Positions 16,280-25,346 of a DNA stretch of 64,000 nucleotides are shown here, piece by piece. The notes beneath the pieces were generated by a model. That model was not told where the DNA came from, did no database searches, and worked only from the letters and a program-made list of their open reading frames with translations. How positions within the stretch are numbered: the first letter of the stretch is position 1; each line of letters begins with the position of its first letter. This stretch comes from Betaproteobacteria bacterium (lineage in GTDB: Bacteria; Pseudomonadota; Gammaproteobacteria; Burkholderiales; Rhodocyclaceae), in the NCBI GenBank assembly GCA_016709965.1, contig JADJLT010000006.1, forward strand, positions 1,161,583 through 1,225,582. The letters are read 5' to 3'. The position numbers and the translations under genes are program-made.

Positions 16280-18655
16280 ATGAAATTCTCTGAATCCTGG
16301 CTGCGTACCCTCGTCGATCCGAAACTGACGAGCGCGGAACTCTCTCACCTGCTGACCATGGCTGGCCTCGAAGTCGAGGAACTGGACCCGGTTGCCCCTG
16401 CCTTTGATAGCGTTGTCGTTGCTCACGTGCTTGAAGTCGTCAAGCACCCCGATGCCGACCGCCTGAATGTCTGCAAGGTCGATACCGGTAGCGGCACGCC
16501 AACCACCATCGTCTGCGGCGCACCGAATGTCGCCGTTGGTCTTAAGGTCCCCTGTGCTTTGCCCGGCGCCAAGCTGCCTGGCGATTTCACCATCAAGATC
16601 GCCAAAGTGCGCGGCGTCGAATCCTCAGGCATGCTGTGTTCAGCCAAGGAGCTGGGTGTTGCCGAAGAAGCGTCAGGCTTGCTGATCCTGCCGGAAGACG
16701 CGCCAGTTGGACAGTCCATTCGTCAATATCTTGAGCTTGATGACAACGTTTTTGAACTGAAGCTGACGCCAAATCGTGCGGATTGCCTTTCGCTTCTCGG
16801 GATCGCCCGTGAAGTGGGCGCAATTACCGGCGCCGTGACCAGCCTTCCCGTCGTTCCAGAGATTCCCGCCAGCATCGCTGACGCCCGCGCCATCGTGCTT
16901 GACGCAGCTGAAGCCTGCCCGTTGTACTGTGGTCGGGTCTTCAAGGGCGTCAATGCCAAGGCGCCGACGCCGGAGTGGATGAAGCGTCGCCTGGAGCGTA
17001 GCGGCATTCGCGCCATATCGGCGTTGGTCGATGTCACCAATTATGTGATGCTTGAACTTGGTCAGCCGTTGCATGCTTTTGACAACACGAAGCTGCAAGG
17101 TGCCGTGCATGCACGCATGGCTAGACCTGACGAAAAACTGTTGCTGCTCAATGAGCAAAACATTGCAGTTGATGCTGATGTGCTGGTGATTGCCGATGAA
17201 ACCAAGCCGCTGGCTATGGCGGGCATCATGGGTGGCGAAGAAAGTGGCATTACGCTTGAAACGACCGAACTATTCCTCGAGTCAGCCTTTTTCGCGCCGA
17301 AGGCCATCGCTGGACGTGCTCGTCGCTACGGTTTTGGTTCGGATGCCTCGCATCGCTTCGAGCGTGGCGTCGATTTTGGTGGCGTGCGTCGTGCCATCGA
17401 ACGAGCAACGCAGCTAATTCTCGACATCTGCGGCGGTCAGGTTGGCCCTGTTGTCGAGGCAAAGGCGGCGATGCCAGCTCGCAACCCCGTTCGCCTGCGC
17501 ACGGCTCGTGCCGAGCAAGTTCTCGGTCTGACCTTGGGTGCAGAGCGCATTGCCGGGCTGTTCACGGGTCTCGCGCTTTCTTTCGAACGCCAAGGTGATG
17601 ATTTCCTGGTGACACCGCCGTCGTGGCGCTTTGACATGGAAATCGAAGAAGACCTGATCGAGGAAGTCGCTCGGCTGTATGGTTACGACAATATTCCTTC
17701 TGTCGCTCCGCGTGGCCCGCTAAAAATGCTGGTTCAGCCGGAAGCGCGGCGTCCGGCCTATCGTGTTCGCCAGATGTTGGCTGATCGCGGCTATCAGGAA
17801 GTGGTTAACTTCGCTTTCGTCGAGGAGGCCTGGGAAGCAGATTTCTCTGCGAATGACGACCTGATTCGTCTGGCCAACCCAATCGCCAGCCAGATGGCGG
17901 TGATGCGCTCAAGCCTGTTCGGCGGCCTGATTTCAAATCTTGTCACCAACCTGAAACGCAAGCAAAACCGTGTCCGCTTGTTCGAGGCCGGGCGCATCTT
18001 CCGTCGTGATGACAAAGGTGGCGCCGTCGAAGGCTTCCATCAGCCCTGGAAACTGGCAGCACTGGCCTACGGCGGTGCTTTGCCGGAGAGTTGGGGGAGT
18101 GATGCGCGCAAGGTCGATTTTTACGATATCAAGGGCGACCTTGAAGCCTTGCTGGCGCCAGCCAAATTGCGTTTCGAGAAGTTGCATCACCCTGCGCTTC
18201 ATCCCGGGCGTGCCGCCCGGGTGTTGATCGATGGTAACGAAATTGGCTGTATAGGCGAACTTCATCCCGAGTGGGTTCAAAAGTATGACTTGCCACAGGC
18301 CCCTGTGCTTTTCGAGGTTGATTTCGATGCGGTTAAGCTTGCTCAGGTGCCAGCCTATGCAGAGGTATCCAAGTTTCCGCCGGTGATCCGTGACTTGGCG
18401 ATCGTGGTTGACCAAAGCATCGTTTTGCAGACCTTGCTTGATAGGCTGAAAAGCCAGATTTCTGGCTTGATTCAGGACATTCAGTTGTTCGATGTTTACG
18501 TTGGAAAAGGCGTCCCCGAAAACAAAAAAAGCCTTGCATTCCGTATAGTTATGCAAGATACTCAACGCACTTTGCAAGATTCGGAAGTTGATGCTGCAAT
18601 GCAGCAACTGGTGGCCTGTTTCGAACAGGCATTCGGTGCTCAACTGCGTGCCTGA
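16280..18655 (+). CDS. pheT: Phenylalanyl-tRNA synthetase beta subunit
   Basis: A 791-residue beta subunit with the usual order: tRNA-binding (EMAP/OB) domain at residues 40-150, B3/B4 editing domain around 210-390 (KPLAMAGIMGG near 308), B5 domain, catalytic-like core near 480-690 and C-terminal ferredoxin-like anticodon-binding domain. No frame break. It is followed by ihfA 14 bases later, as in other proteobacteria. Confidence 0.97.
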   Translation: MKFSESWLRTLVDPKLTSAELSHLLTMAGLEVEELDPVAPAFDSVVVAHVLEVVKHPDADRLNVCKVDTGSGTPTTIVCGAPNVAVGLKVPCALPGAKLPGDFTIKIAKVRGVESSGMLCSAKELGVAEEASGLLILPEDAPVGQSIRQYLELDDNVFELKLTPNRADCLSLLGIAREVGAITGAVTSLPVVPEIPASIADARAIVLDAAEACPLYCGRVFKGVNAKAPTPEWMKRRLERSGIRAISALVDVTNYVMLELGQPLHAFDNTKLQGAVHARMARPDEKLLLLNEQNIAVDADVLVIADETKPLAMAGIMGGEESGITLETTELFLESAFFAPKAIAGRARRYGFGSDASHRFERGVDFGGVRRAIERATQLILDICGGQVGPVVEAKAAMPARNPVRLRTARAEQVLGLTLGAERIAGLFTGLALSFERQGDDFLVTPPSWRFDMEIEEDLIEEVARLYGYDNIPSVAPRGPLKMLVQPEARRPAYRVRQMLADRGYQEVVNFAFVEEAWEADFSANDDLIRLANPIASQMAVMRSSLFGGLISNLVTNLKRKQNRVRLFEAGRIFRRDDKGGAVEGFHQPWKLAALAYGGALPESWGSDARKVDFYDIKGDLEALLAPAKLRFEKLHHPALHPGRAARVLIDGNEIGCIGELHPEWVQKYDLPQAPVLFEVDFDAVKLAQVPAYAEVSKFPPVIRDLAIVVDQSIVLQTLLDRLKSQISGLIQDIQLFDVYVGKGVPENKKSLAFRIVMQDTQRTLQDSEVDAAMQQLVACFEQAFGAQLRA

Positions 18656-18669
18656 CGGAAATAATAAAG

Positions 18670-18972
18670 ATGACGCTAACCAAAGCTGAGCTCGCTGATC
18701 TGCTTTTCGAAAAAGTCGGTCTCAATAAGCGCGAAGCCAAAGACATGGTCGAAGCTTTTTTTGAAGAAATCCGCAACTCGCTGGAAACCGGTGACGGCGT
18801 CAAGCTTTCAGGCTTCGGCAACTTCCAGTTGCGCGACAAGCCGCAGCGTCCGGGCCGCAATCCGAAAACGGGTCAGGAAATCCCGATCACGGCGCGCCGC
18901 GTCGTAACATTTCACGCCAGCCAAAAGCTGAAGTCAGACGTAGAGCTTGCCTTCGATGGAACCGCGGCATAA
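18670..18972 (+). CDS. ihfA: Integration host factor subunit alpha
   Basis: A DNA-bending protein of 100 residues with the HU/IHF signature GDGVKLSGFGNFQLRDK at 42-58 and the beta-arm RPGRNPKTGQEIPI at 62-75, whose proline intercalates into the minor groove. Together with IhfB it supports recombination, replication and promoter architecture, and could serve site-specific recombination of elements in this region. It is the last canonical gene of the pheST operon and overlaps the next gene. Confidence 0.96.
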   Translation: MTLTKAELADLLFEKVGLNKREAKDMVEAFFEEIRNSLETGDGVKLSGFGNFQLRDKPQRPGRNPKTGQEIPITARRVVTFHASQKLKSDVELAFDGTAA

Positions 18973-19333
18973 AACCCCCGGCGGTGACGAACTGCCGCCC
19001 ATTCCTGCCAAACGTTACTTCACCATTGGTGAGGTCAGTGAGTTATGTGGTGTCAAACCACATGTGCTGCGCTATTGGGAGCAGGAATTCAATCAGCTCA
19101 AGCCAGTAAAGCGACGCGGGAATCGACGCTATTACCAGCACCATGAAGTTCTGCTGGTACGACGTATTCGTGAGCTTCTTTATAATCAGGGCTTTACCAT
19201 CAGCGGTGCCAGAAATCGTCTCGATGAGGGTGGTGCAGTAGATGTGGCTGTGGTCAATGCTTCGGAAGCTACCTCTATGCCGGGTGGCTTACGTGGAGAA
19301 TTGCAATCGATCATTGAGATGTTACAGCTTTGA
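18956..19333 (+). CDS. MerR-family transcriptional regulator
   Basis: The N-terminal winged helix-turn-helix of MerR type (YFTIGEVSELCGVKPHVLRYWEQEF, residues 15-39 region) is followed by the RRYYQ wing. The C-terminal part is short, without metal-binding cysteines. The family found right behind ihfA in proteobacteria has no agreed function. The ATG at 18956 overlaps ihfA by 17 bases and fits the family start; an upstream start at 18947 is less likely. The promoter of tRNA-Pro overlaps its stop codon. Confidence 0.9.
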   Translation: MEPRHKTPGGDELPPIPAKRYFTIGEVSELCGVKPHVLRYWEQEFNQLKPVKRRGNRRYYQHHEVLLVRRIRELLYNQGFTISGARNRLDEGGAVDVAVVNASEATSMPGGLRGELQSIIEMLQL

Positions 19334-19357
19334 ATCTGACATTTTTTTGTCTATAAT
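19330..19357 (+). promoter_or_regulatory. Sigma-70 promoter of tRNA-Pro
   Basis: TTGAAT (19330-19335) and a perfect TATAAT (19352-19357), separated by 16 bases, lie 11 bases before the tRNA and overlap the end of the MerR gene. Confidence 0.75.
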
Positions 19358-19367
19358 GGCCGGCTTG

Positions 19368-19445
<78 letters not shown>

Positions 19446-19461
19446 ATAGAAACAAGCAGTT

Positions 19462-19494
19462 AGCCCAGTCTTCGGACTGGGCTCTTTGCTTTTT
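19462..19494 (+). terminator. Terminator of tRNA-Pro
   Basis: The perfect 9-bp stem AGCCCAGTC/GACTGGGCT with a TTCG tetraloop is followed by a T-rich tract. The stretch from here to 19735 holds no gene I can support; the translated antisense text of the tRNA region is a common artefact. Confidence 0.85.
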
Positions 19495-19735
19495 GGAGTA
19501 CAGGGGAACGATTGGGGAACACTTGGCAGGCGCTACCCCGTCGCAGAGGGTAGGGGCGTGCAGCCATCGTTCCGCGGCGTAGGTGGCTCTCATGTCCGCC
19601 ATGTGCAACGCACCACTGGCGTTCAGCCTATATAGGCGCCCTGTTGGATGCGCTGGCAGCAACTGCCCGGAAAATTCCTGACTGATCATAGTGGCCAAGG
19701 CGCGGCCATTGTGAGGCAGGGCTCAGCAAAAATAA

Positions 19736-19805
19736 TCAACGATCGTTGAGTTTTCTTGCAATCAGCACGAATGCCGAGCAAAATTCAATGATCGTTGATC
19801 ATTGA
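19736..19805. promoter_or_regulatory. Two HipB-type operators upstream of hipBA
   Basis: The perfect palindrome TCAACGATCGTTGA lies at 19736-19749. The second site, with 9-bp arms TCAATGATC and GATCATTGA around a 3-base spacer, is at 19785-19805, ending 10 bases before hipB. The shared TCAA(C/T)GATC half-site suggests cooperative autorepression by the HipB dimer. Confidence 0.75.
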
Positions 19806-19815
19806 TGGAGAGGGC

Positions 19816-20052
19816 ATGTTGGACAGAGACCTGGGTATCTCCTCTGTCGCCGAACTGGGCGAGATCGTTCGGGTCGTTCGCAAGGAATCGGGCCTGACGC
19901 AACGCGATGCTGCAGCGCTGTGCAACGTCAGTCTGCCATTTCTAAACGGCCTGGAGCAAGGAAAGCCCACCGCTCAGATTGGAAAAGTGCTGGCGGTCTG
20001 CAATCGCTTCGGCATCGAGATCAGGCTGCGACTGCCGGGTGAAGCCGTATGA
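19816..20052 (+). CDS. hipB: HipB-type antitoxin, XRE family
   Basis: A 78-residue Cro/C1-type DNA-binding protein with helix-turn-helix GLTQRDAAALCNVSLPFLNGLEQGK near residues 30-54 and the C-terminal strand IEIRLRL. In hipBA loci HipB binds operator palindromes and inhibits the HipA kinase. GGAG at 19807-19810 supports the ATG at 19816; an upstream TTG lies inside the operator and is unlikely. Its stop overlaps the hipA start by 4 bases. Confidence 0.85.
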   Translation: MLDRDLGISSVAELGEIVRVVRKESGLTQRDAAALCNVSLPFLNGLEQGKPTAQIGKVLAVCNRFGIEIRLRLPGEAV

Positions 20053-21407
20053 CCGCCTTGACCGTCTCGGCCAACGGCATCCCGGTCGGAACCCTTGAAG
20101 TCGAGGAGGGGTGCTGGAAATTCGGCTACGCGACCGAGTGGAACGCTTATGCCCTCTCCCCCAATTTTCCGTTGACGATCCGGGTATTCAAGGACTCCGC
20201 AGAGGCTAGGCCGGTCGAATGGTTCTTCGAGAACCTCTTGCCCGAAGGCCGGTTGCGGGATTTGATGGCTGCCCGGGATCGGATCGACCCGCGGGATACC
20301 TGGGCCCTTCTGATTCGGCATGGACAGGACACGGCGGGTGCTCTTTCACTGATCCCAGAAGGAGTCGAAGCCGCGACAGAGGAAATCCTGGTTCCGCTAC
20401 CATCAGTGGCGCTTCAGGAAAAAATCAAGGCATCCCGGACGCGCAATCTTCCTCTGATGGCCTCCTGGGAAGAAATCCGCATGTCCCTGGCCGGTGCCCA
20501 GGAAAAACTAGGGCTACGTATCGACGCCAGCGGAGCGATGTTCCTTCCCGAAGGTTCGGCACCATCGACCCACATCGTCAAACCGGAGAATGCCAGCGCG
20601 GACTTTCCCCACTGTCCAGCCAACGAATTTTTCTGCATGCGCCTTGCCCAGGCGTTGAAGGTTCCGGTACCTACCGTGGGCCTGCTGCATCTACCGGAGC
20701 CGCTTTATGCCATTGAGCGGTTCGACCGGGAGGCATGGGCAGGCGGTGGGGAGACGGCGGCTGGCCAAGCCTTTCGGCGAATCCACCAGATCGATCTCTG
20801 CCAGGCCTTGGGCGTGGCGCCGTCGAAGAAGTACGAGAGCGAGGGGGGGCTAGGGCTGCATCAGCTGTTTGCGGTGCTTCGGGGCGCCTTCATCGAACGC
20901 CCCATCGTAGCCGCCAATGCAGTGATCCAGTGGGTCGTCTTCAACTACCTGATCGGCAACCTGGACGCCCATGCCAAAAACATTGCCTTCCTGATGCGAG
21001 GGCAGAAGGCTGTGGTGGCGCCGTTTTACGACATGCTCTGCGTCGAGGCCTATCTGCCTCGGCAAACCCTGTCCATGGCCATCGCCGGGGAGAACAAGCC
21101 AGGCTGGGTGGAAGGGCTGCACTGGGATGCGATGGCCTACGAGGCCGATGTGGCGCCAAGGCTCGTCCGCGGCGTCTTGTCACGGATGAGCGCCGGCTTG
21201 CCGGAAGCCATTGCCCAAGTAATTGGAGATGAACGGCTACTGCCGGTCGAACGAGATTTTCTGCGAGAGAAGGTGCTGCCCGTTATCGAGGAGCGAAGGG
21301 TATTCGTCGCCGAAGCGCTCAAGTCCCGGCAGTCGACAATCAATGAACTGCTGACCCGCCGGGAACTCGATCCGTCAGTCGTAGAGCGTTTAGCGAAGCG
21401 TTCATGA
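20049..21407 (+). CDS. hipA: HipA-type serine/threonine kinase toxin
   Basis: A 452-residue kinase of the HipA family, members of which phosphorylate aminoacyl-tRNA synthetases such as GltX and induce dormancy. The N-subdomain 1 occupies the first 100 residues. ATP-binding elements include THIVKPE near 177. The catalytic loop NLDAHAKN is near residue 304 and the magnesium-binding FYDML near 324. All key kinase residues seem present. It overlaps hipB by ATGA and is controlled by the operators upstream of hipB. Confidence 0.9.
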   Translation: MTALTVSANGIPVGTLEVEEGCWKFGYATEWNAYALSPNFPLTIRVFKDSAEARPVEWFFENLLPEGRLRDLMAARDRIDPRDTWALLIRHGQDTAGALSLIPEGVEAATEEILVPLPSVALQEKIKASRTRNLPLMASWEEIRMSLAGAQEKLGLRIDASGAMFLPEGSAPSTHIVKPENASADFPHCPANEFFCMRLAQALKVPVPTVGLLHLPEPLYAIERFDREAWAGGGETAAGQAFRRIHQIDLCQALGVAPSKKYESEGGLGLHQLFAVLRGAFIERPIVAANAVIQWVVFNYLIGNLDAHAKNIAFLMRGQKAVVAPFYDMLCVEAYLPRQTLSMAIAGENKPGWVEGLHWDAMAYEADVAPRLVRGVLSRMSAGLPEAIAQVIGDERLLPVERDFLREKVLPVIEERRVFVAEALKSRQSTINELLTRRELDPSVVERLAKRS

Positions 21408-21480
21408 TTGTCTGTTTTGAGATACGAATGAGGGCAGTCTTCCATGGCTTCAGGATGAGTTCCTCCCATGCTGTCTCTAG

Positions 21481-21512
21481 ATGTCCGAAATAGATCTACA
21501 AGTTTCGGACAT
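21481..21512. promoter_or_regulatory. 10-bp inverted repeat upstream of DUF6088 gene
   Basis: Perfect arms ATGTCCGAAA and TTTCGGACAT are 12 bases apart, and a further half-site ATCGGACA lies just before the ribosome-binding site. It is probably the operator of the downstream protein or of a neighbouring TA regulator. Confidence 0.6.
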
Positions 21513-21565
21513 GTCTTTTTGCCAACTGTCTGAAAAAATTATACAAATATCGGACAAGGAGTCCC

Positions 21566-22243
21566 ATGTCTGATCTCAAATCCGCCATCTCATCGAAAAT
21601 CAATGCCGCCGGTCCAGGCCATGTCTGGGTGCCGACCGACTTTGCACATCTCGGCAACCGTGATGCAATCGACAAGACGCTCCAGCGCATGGTGCTGGCG
21701 GGTTACCTGCGGCGTATCGATCGAGGTTTGTACGACAAGCCCAGCATCAATCGTTTGACCCAGCGTCCCAGCACTCCCGACTATCGCGCGATTGTCGATG
21801 CCATCGCGCGGCGCGACCAACTGCGTCTGCTGGTGGATGGGATGACCGCCGCCAACGATCTTGGCCTGACGGATGCCGTCCCGGCTCGTGTCACCATTCA
21901 TACCGACGCACGTCGCCGGGCGATCAAACTCGACAAACTCGTCATCGAATTCAAGCAAACCGCCCCCAGTCGCCTTTATTGGGCTGATCGTCCCGCCATG
22001 CGAGTTGTGCAGGCCCTACATTGGCTGAAGGACACGCTGATCTCCGACCGTGACTGCATCGTGAACCGACTAAGCCAATTGCTCGTCGATTCCACCCAAA
22101 GGGTCGCGATCTGCCAGGACCTGCGCGATGGCTTCAACGTGCTGCCGACGTGGATGCAAAGTCTGGTCCGTGATCTACCCGGTTGCGATCCGCTGGGCGC
22201 CTTACCCATGACCTTGCCGGCGCGTAAACGACACCATGATTAG
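21566..22243 (+). CDS. DUF6088/AbiEi-like antitoxin-type protein
   Basis: A 225-residue protein with an N-terminal winged-helix segment (VWVPTDFAHLGNRDAIDKTLQRMV, then the wing RRIDRGLYDKP) and a C-terminal domain like the AbiEi antitoxin family. In AbiE-type (type IV) systems such proteins repress the operon and antagonise a nucleotidyltransferase toxin. A ribosome-binding AAGGAG lies 6 bases before the ATG. No toxin gene follows directly; the next gene is another AbiEi-type protein, so this may be an orphan or an extra regulator. Confidence 0.65.
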   Translation: MSDLKSAISSKINAAGPGHVWVPTDFAHLGNRDAIDKTLQRMVLAGYLRRIDRGLYDKPSINRLTQRPSTPDYRAIVDAIARRDQLRLLVDGMTAANDLGLTDAVPARVTIHTDARRRAIKLDKLVIEFKQTAPSRLYWADRPAMRVVQALHWLKDTLISDRDCIVNRLSQLLVDSTQRVAICQDLRDGFNVLPTWMQSLVRDLPGCDPLGALPMTLPARKRHHD

Positions 22244-22296
22244 ATTTTTTAGCATGAGTCATATTCAACAGGTTGGTTGCGTTCAAAATCTAATCA
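22237..22296. repeat. 12-bp perfect inverted repeat between DUF6088 and abiEi genes
   Basis: Arms TGATTAGATTTT (22237-22248) and AAAATCTAATCA (22285-22296) are separated by 36 bases; the first arm overlaps the DUF6088 stop codon. It could be an operator for the AbiEi-type protein encoded 45 bases downstream, or a transcript-end hairpin. Confidence 0.7.
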
Positions 22297-22340
22297 CCCT
22301 CAACTGTTTTGCTTGAAGTTTGTGCTATTGTTCATGTGTT

Positions 22341-23096
22341 ATGAGAACTGTAGAACATTCGTTAATCAAGCGCGTTCAGACTGAACTGCCACGTGGTGCA
22401 CCGTTCGATCTCGTCGACCTCGAACGCCTCGGTGTGTCTGCCAAGTTGGCCGCCTACTATGCATCTGCGGGCTGGATAGAGCGCTTGGGGTATGGTGTAT
22501 ACGCGTTCCCCAATGACGAACTGAATGCCCTTGGAGCGATCAAGCTACTACAGAGTCGAGTGGACGGACTACACCTCGCCGGAAAGAGCGCACTTGCGCT
22601 GCAGGGCGTCCGCCACAATATTGGCCCCCGTGAGCGCCTGGTGCTGTGGGGAAATGTACGCTTCTCGTTGCCGGATTGGTTCTCCATGCGATTTCCCGCA
22701 CGCTACGTCTGGGCGCGACTCTTTGATTGGCCGGATGAGTCACTGGATGTTCAGAGCCTGACCACGCCGCCGGGTGTGACCGATGGCCTGAAAGTTTCGG
22801 CCCCTGAACGGGCGGTTCTCGAGATGCTGTATGACGTGGGGACTCACCAGGGGCTCGAAGAGGCACGTAACGTCTTCGATGGCTTGCGGAATCTGCGCAA
22901 GGAGATGCTGGGCAAACTGCTGGCGTGTTGTACCAGTGTCAAGGCTGTGCGCCTGTTCCTCACATGGGCTCGTGAAACCCAGGTTGCAGATGCCGATGCC
23001 TTGCTGCAGCAGCATGCCTTGCGGGTGGGTAGCGATAAACGCTGGATGTCGCGTCTCAAGGACGGCACGCTATTGACTCTCAAGCCTCATGGATAA
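22341..23096 (+). CDS. abiEi: AbiEi-type antitoxin (type IV TA)
   Basis: A 251-residue protein. The N-terminal winged helix (residues about 12-55, including LVDLERLGVSAKLAAYYASAGW) is followed by the wing LGYGVYAFP, and the C-terminal domain has the family's LHLAGKSALALQG and VSAPERAVLEMLYD stretches. AbiEi proteins repress their own promoter and counteract AbiEii without forming a stable complex. The downstream toxin gene overlaps by 8 bases but is truncated, so this copy is an antitoxin without a working partner nearby. Confidence 0.8.
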   Translation: MRTVEHSLIKRVQTELPRGAPFDLVDLERLGVSAKLAAYYASAGWIERLGYGVYAFPNDELNALGAIKLLQSRVDGLHLAGKSALALQGVRHNIGPRERLVLWGNVRFSLPDWFSMRFPARYVWARLFDWPDESLDVQSLTTPPGVTDGLKVSAPERAVLEMLYDVGTHQGLEEARNVFDGLRNLRKEMLGKLLACCTSVKAVRLFLTWARETQVADADALLQQHALRVGSDKRWMSRLKDGTLLTLKPHG

Positions 23097-23259
23097 GGCC
23101 TATGCCGATACCGTGCGCCTGCTGCTACAGGTGGCACCCGATGTGTTCGCCAATGAGATCTTCGCAATGAAAGGTGGCACGGGCATCAATCCCTGTCGGG
23201 ATGGCCGCTCCCATAGCTTGTCGCTGCATCCCTGCACGAGCCCTGGAAAACCCGCGTAG
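23089..23259 (+). pseudogene. Truncated AbiEii-type nucleotidyltransferase toxin
   Basis: The first 36 codons read as an AbiEii N-terminus (MDKAYADTVRLLLQVAP then FAMKGGTGIN), including the KGGT of the nucleotidyltransferase core. The family continues with NLF and the catalytic DxD, but here the text changes to unrelated residues and stops at codon 57. Full proteins are about 300 residues, so the toxin is lost by deletion. Confidence 0.8.
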
Positions 23260-23386
23260 ATACACGATCTCCGGGATATCGGTCATCCCTTTCTTCCGTA
23301 GAAAAGCCGGAAGAGCCTAAATTTTTCGATGCCTCGAAAACGCTGGATTGTCAGTTTGCGAATAGCCGCCGCGGCAGATATGGCAC

Positions 23387-24256
23387 TCATCCCCTCAATC
23401 CTAGTGCGCGCAACCAGGCATCTACCTGGCCGAAGGCGTCTTGCTGCCATTGATCGGGGGAGCGATCGCCCAGGATGTTCGTGTCTTCCACGAATCGACG
23501 CACGCATGTCGGCCCAAAGCCATCGACGGTATCGAACTTACCAGCGATGAAGTCGTAGCCGGCTGCACCGCTGGCATGATCGAGGAGCGGCCGACATTCC
23601 TCGGCGAGCGTCTCCGGACCTCCAGGATAGTTCCGGATGCAGTAGTAGATGTCGTAGGCATCTTTCTGCTTGTAGCGCCCTTCAATGGCATGCCCCTTCA
23701 TGGCAAGAAGGGCAGGGATCGAACACACCGCGATCTCGACGCGGTTCATGCCGCCGGCAGGCATCGGGCCGGTGATCGCAACCAACTGATAGAAGCGAAC
23801 GGCCAAGTCCGCGCCGTCTGCTTTTTGTACCGCGAAGTCGCTGATCAGCGGCGGGACATTCTTGACGATCTCGGCATCCCGGGGCATCAGGAAATCGACA
23901 ATGATGTCGATCGGAGCGCCGCCATCTTCAGTGGGGACTTGGCGAACGAGCTGAAAGCGCCGAAGCTCCCGACGTTGCTGATAGCCATGGCCCCGTAGAG
24001 CGTCGATGAGCGTAGCGTATTCGCCATCGCCCAACGCTTCCGCGTCCAACCCAAGATCCACATCGAGCGTGCCGACATGCGGCATGTCCTCGTTTCCGAG
24101 CAGCAACCATGGGACCGCGCCACCGATGATGGCGAATTTTCCTTTGAAGCTTCCCAGGATCTGGCCGATCTCGACCAGCACCGTCTTCACAGCTGCTGTC
24201 GTGCGATCGTCGTAGTCCGCCGCGGATTGCGGCTCATGTGGCGTCATTTCGGCCAT
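23387..24256 (-). CDS. AbiEii-like nucleotidyltransferase toxin
   Basis: A 289-residue protein of the nucleotidyltransferase fold: FAIIGGAVPWLLLG near residues 41-54 is followed by TLDVDLGLD near 63-71, giving the GG...DxD catalytic pattern. A later lysine-rich segment (RYKQKDAYDIYY near 196) matches the AbiEii family KxxDxxD region. Such toxins transfer nucleotides to tRNA or other targets. It overlaps the upstream AbiEi-type gene by 13 bases, a compact antitoxin-toxin operon on the minus strand, distinct from the broken pair on the plus strand. Confidence 0.75.
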   Translation of the reverse strand: MAEMTPHEPQSAADYDDRTTAAVKTVLVEIGQILGSFKGKFAIIGGAVPWLLLGNEDMPHVGTLDVDLGLDAEALGDGEYATLIDALRGHGYQQRRELRRFQLVRQVPTEDGGAPIDIIVDFLMPRDAEIVKNVPPLISDFAVQKADGADLAVRFYQLVAITGPMPAGGMNRVEIAVCSIPALLAMKGHAIEGRYKQKDAYDIYYCIRNYPGGPETLAEECRPLLDHASGAAGYDFIAGKFDTVDGFGPTCVRRFVEDTNILGDRSPDQWQQDAFGQVDAWLRALGLRG

Positions 24257-25326
24257 GTCAGCTTCTCGCGGCGCAAATGGTCGGCCGCCTCTCGGCCCCG
24301 CTCGCCAGCGGCGGCCAGATCGAGATAGGTCTGGACCGGGCTGGTGCAGATTGCGCTTGGCGCCGGCTCGACAGTGTCGCGGAGCAGACCGGGATCTTTG
24401 AGCAGGGTCACCACCACATTTTCGCCTTTGGAGACCGAGGACAATTTCAATGCGGTTTGGAGCCGTTCGAGGCCGGCGTCGTCCGCATAGAAGTATTGCG
24501 TACCGGTTCGGCCATACGGCGCCAGCCAGTGGGCCGCCGAGAAGGACGCGAAAGCAGCCTGACCTGTCTTGCGATCTGAGTTGAGCACTTGGCGCGCAAC
24601 TTCTTCAAAAGCGCTGCCATGCAACGTCGTATAGAAGGTCATGCGCTTGCCGGGTGGTGGCTCGTAGTCATCTCGCCAGGCATCCAGCAATGCCTCAGGC
24701 TCAGACAGAAATAGGCCATCGTCGGACACTTGCGCCCATTCCCGGTCAAGCAGACCGGCGCGTACGTTGCTAACGTGGCCGAGGCTGACATCAGCCATCT
24801 CCGCCAGTTCGGTAACCCGCCAGGCCCGGCTGGGCTTTCGAAGCATCACCCGCAGCACCTGGGCGGATTTCGGTTTGAACAGCGACCTGAGTTCGCGCCG
24901 CTCGACAACCGGTCTGCTCGCCACTTGACGTTCGATGAAGACCGTGTCGAACAGCAAACGGGCATTGCCTTCCAGGTCAAGAAAGCCGACCGCTTGCTCA
25001 CCACACAGTGCTTGGGCTTCGGGCGACAGATAGGGAGCAATGAAAACGGCCGTGGCATCCTGCGCGTGATGAGCCACGTAGTTGCGCAACTGGAGCAGGG
25101 CCATCCGAACATGGCGCGGCTGGCCGTTGGCCTTCACCTCACAGACCAACGCATGGCGCCGACCGGATACCTCGATATGCGCCACGATGTCGACGCCACG
25201 ATCAGGCCCAAGGGACTCCTGTTCGATGTCCACGAGCTTGATCACGGGCACTTGCTGCAGCAGCAAACGAAGTGCTTCCGCAGCACGGTCTTCCAACGGT
25301 TTCATTGAGTCAGGCGCTTTCAGCAT
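24244..25326 (-). CDS. AbiEi-type antitoxin with N-terminal nuclease-like domain
   Basis: About 360 residues. The N-terminal part (GVDIVAHIEV then HALVCEVKANG near residues 45-68) looks like a restriction-endonuclease-like fold with D...E-x-K. A winged helix follows near 165-190 (RVTELAEMADVSLGHVSNV), and the C-terminal domain is characteristic of the long AbiEi antitoxin family. It is the antitoxin and autorepressor of the nucleotidyltransferase gene it overlaps. A second ATG at 25305 is an alternative start. Operator repeats lie directly upstream. Confidence 0.75.
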   Translation of the reverse strand: MLKAPDSMKPLEDRAAEALRLLLQQVPVIKLVDIEQESLGPDRGVDIVAHIEVSGRRHALVCEVKANGQPRHVRMALLQLRNYVAHHAQDATAVFIAPYLSPEAQALCGEQAVGFLDLEGNARLLFDTVFIERQVASRPVVERRELRSLFKPKSAQVLRVMLRKPSRAWRVTELAEMADVSLGHVSNVRAGLLDREWAQVSDDGLFLSEPEALLDAWRDDYEPPPGKRMTFYTTLHGSAFEEVARQVLNSDRKTGQAAFASFSAAHWLAPYGRTGTQYFYADDAGLERLQTALKLSSVSKGENVVVTLLKDPGLLRDTVEPAPSAICTSPVQTYLDLAAAGERGREAADHLRREKLTWPK

Positions 25327-25346
25327 TCGCTGAAAGTACCATCGGT

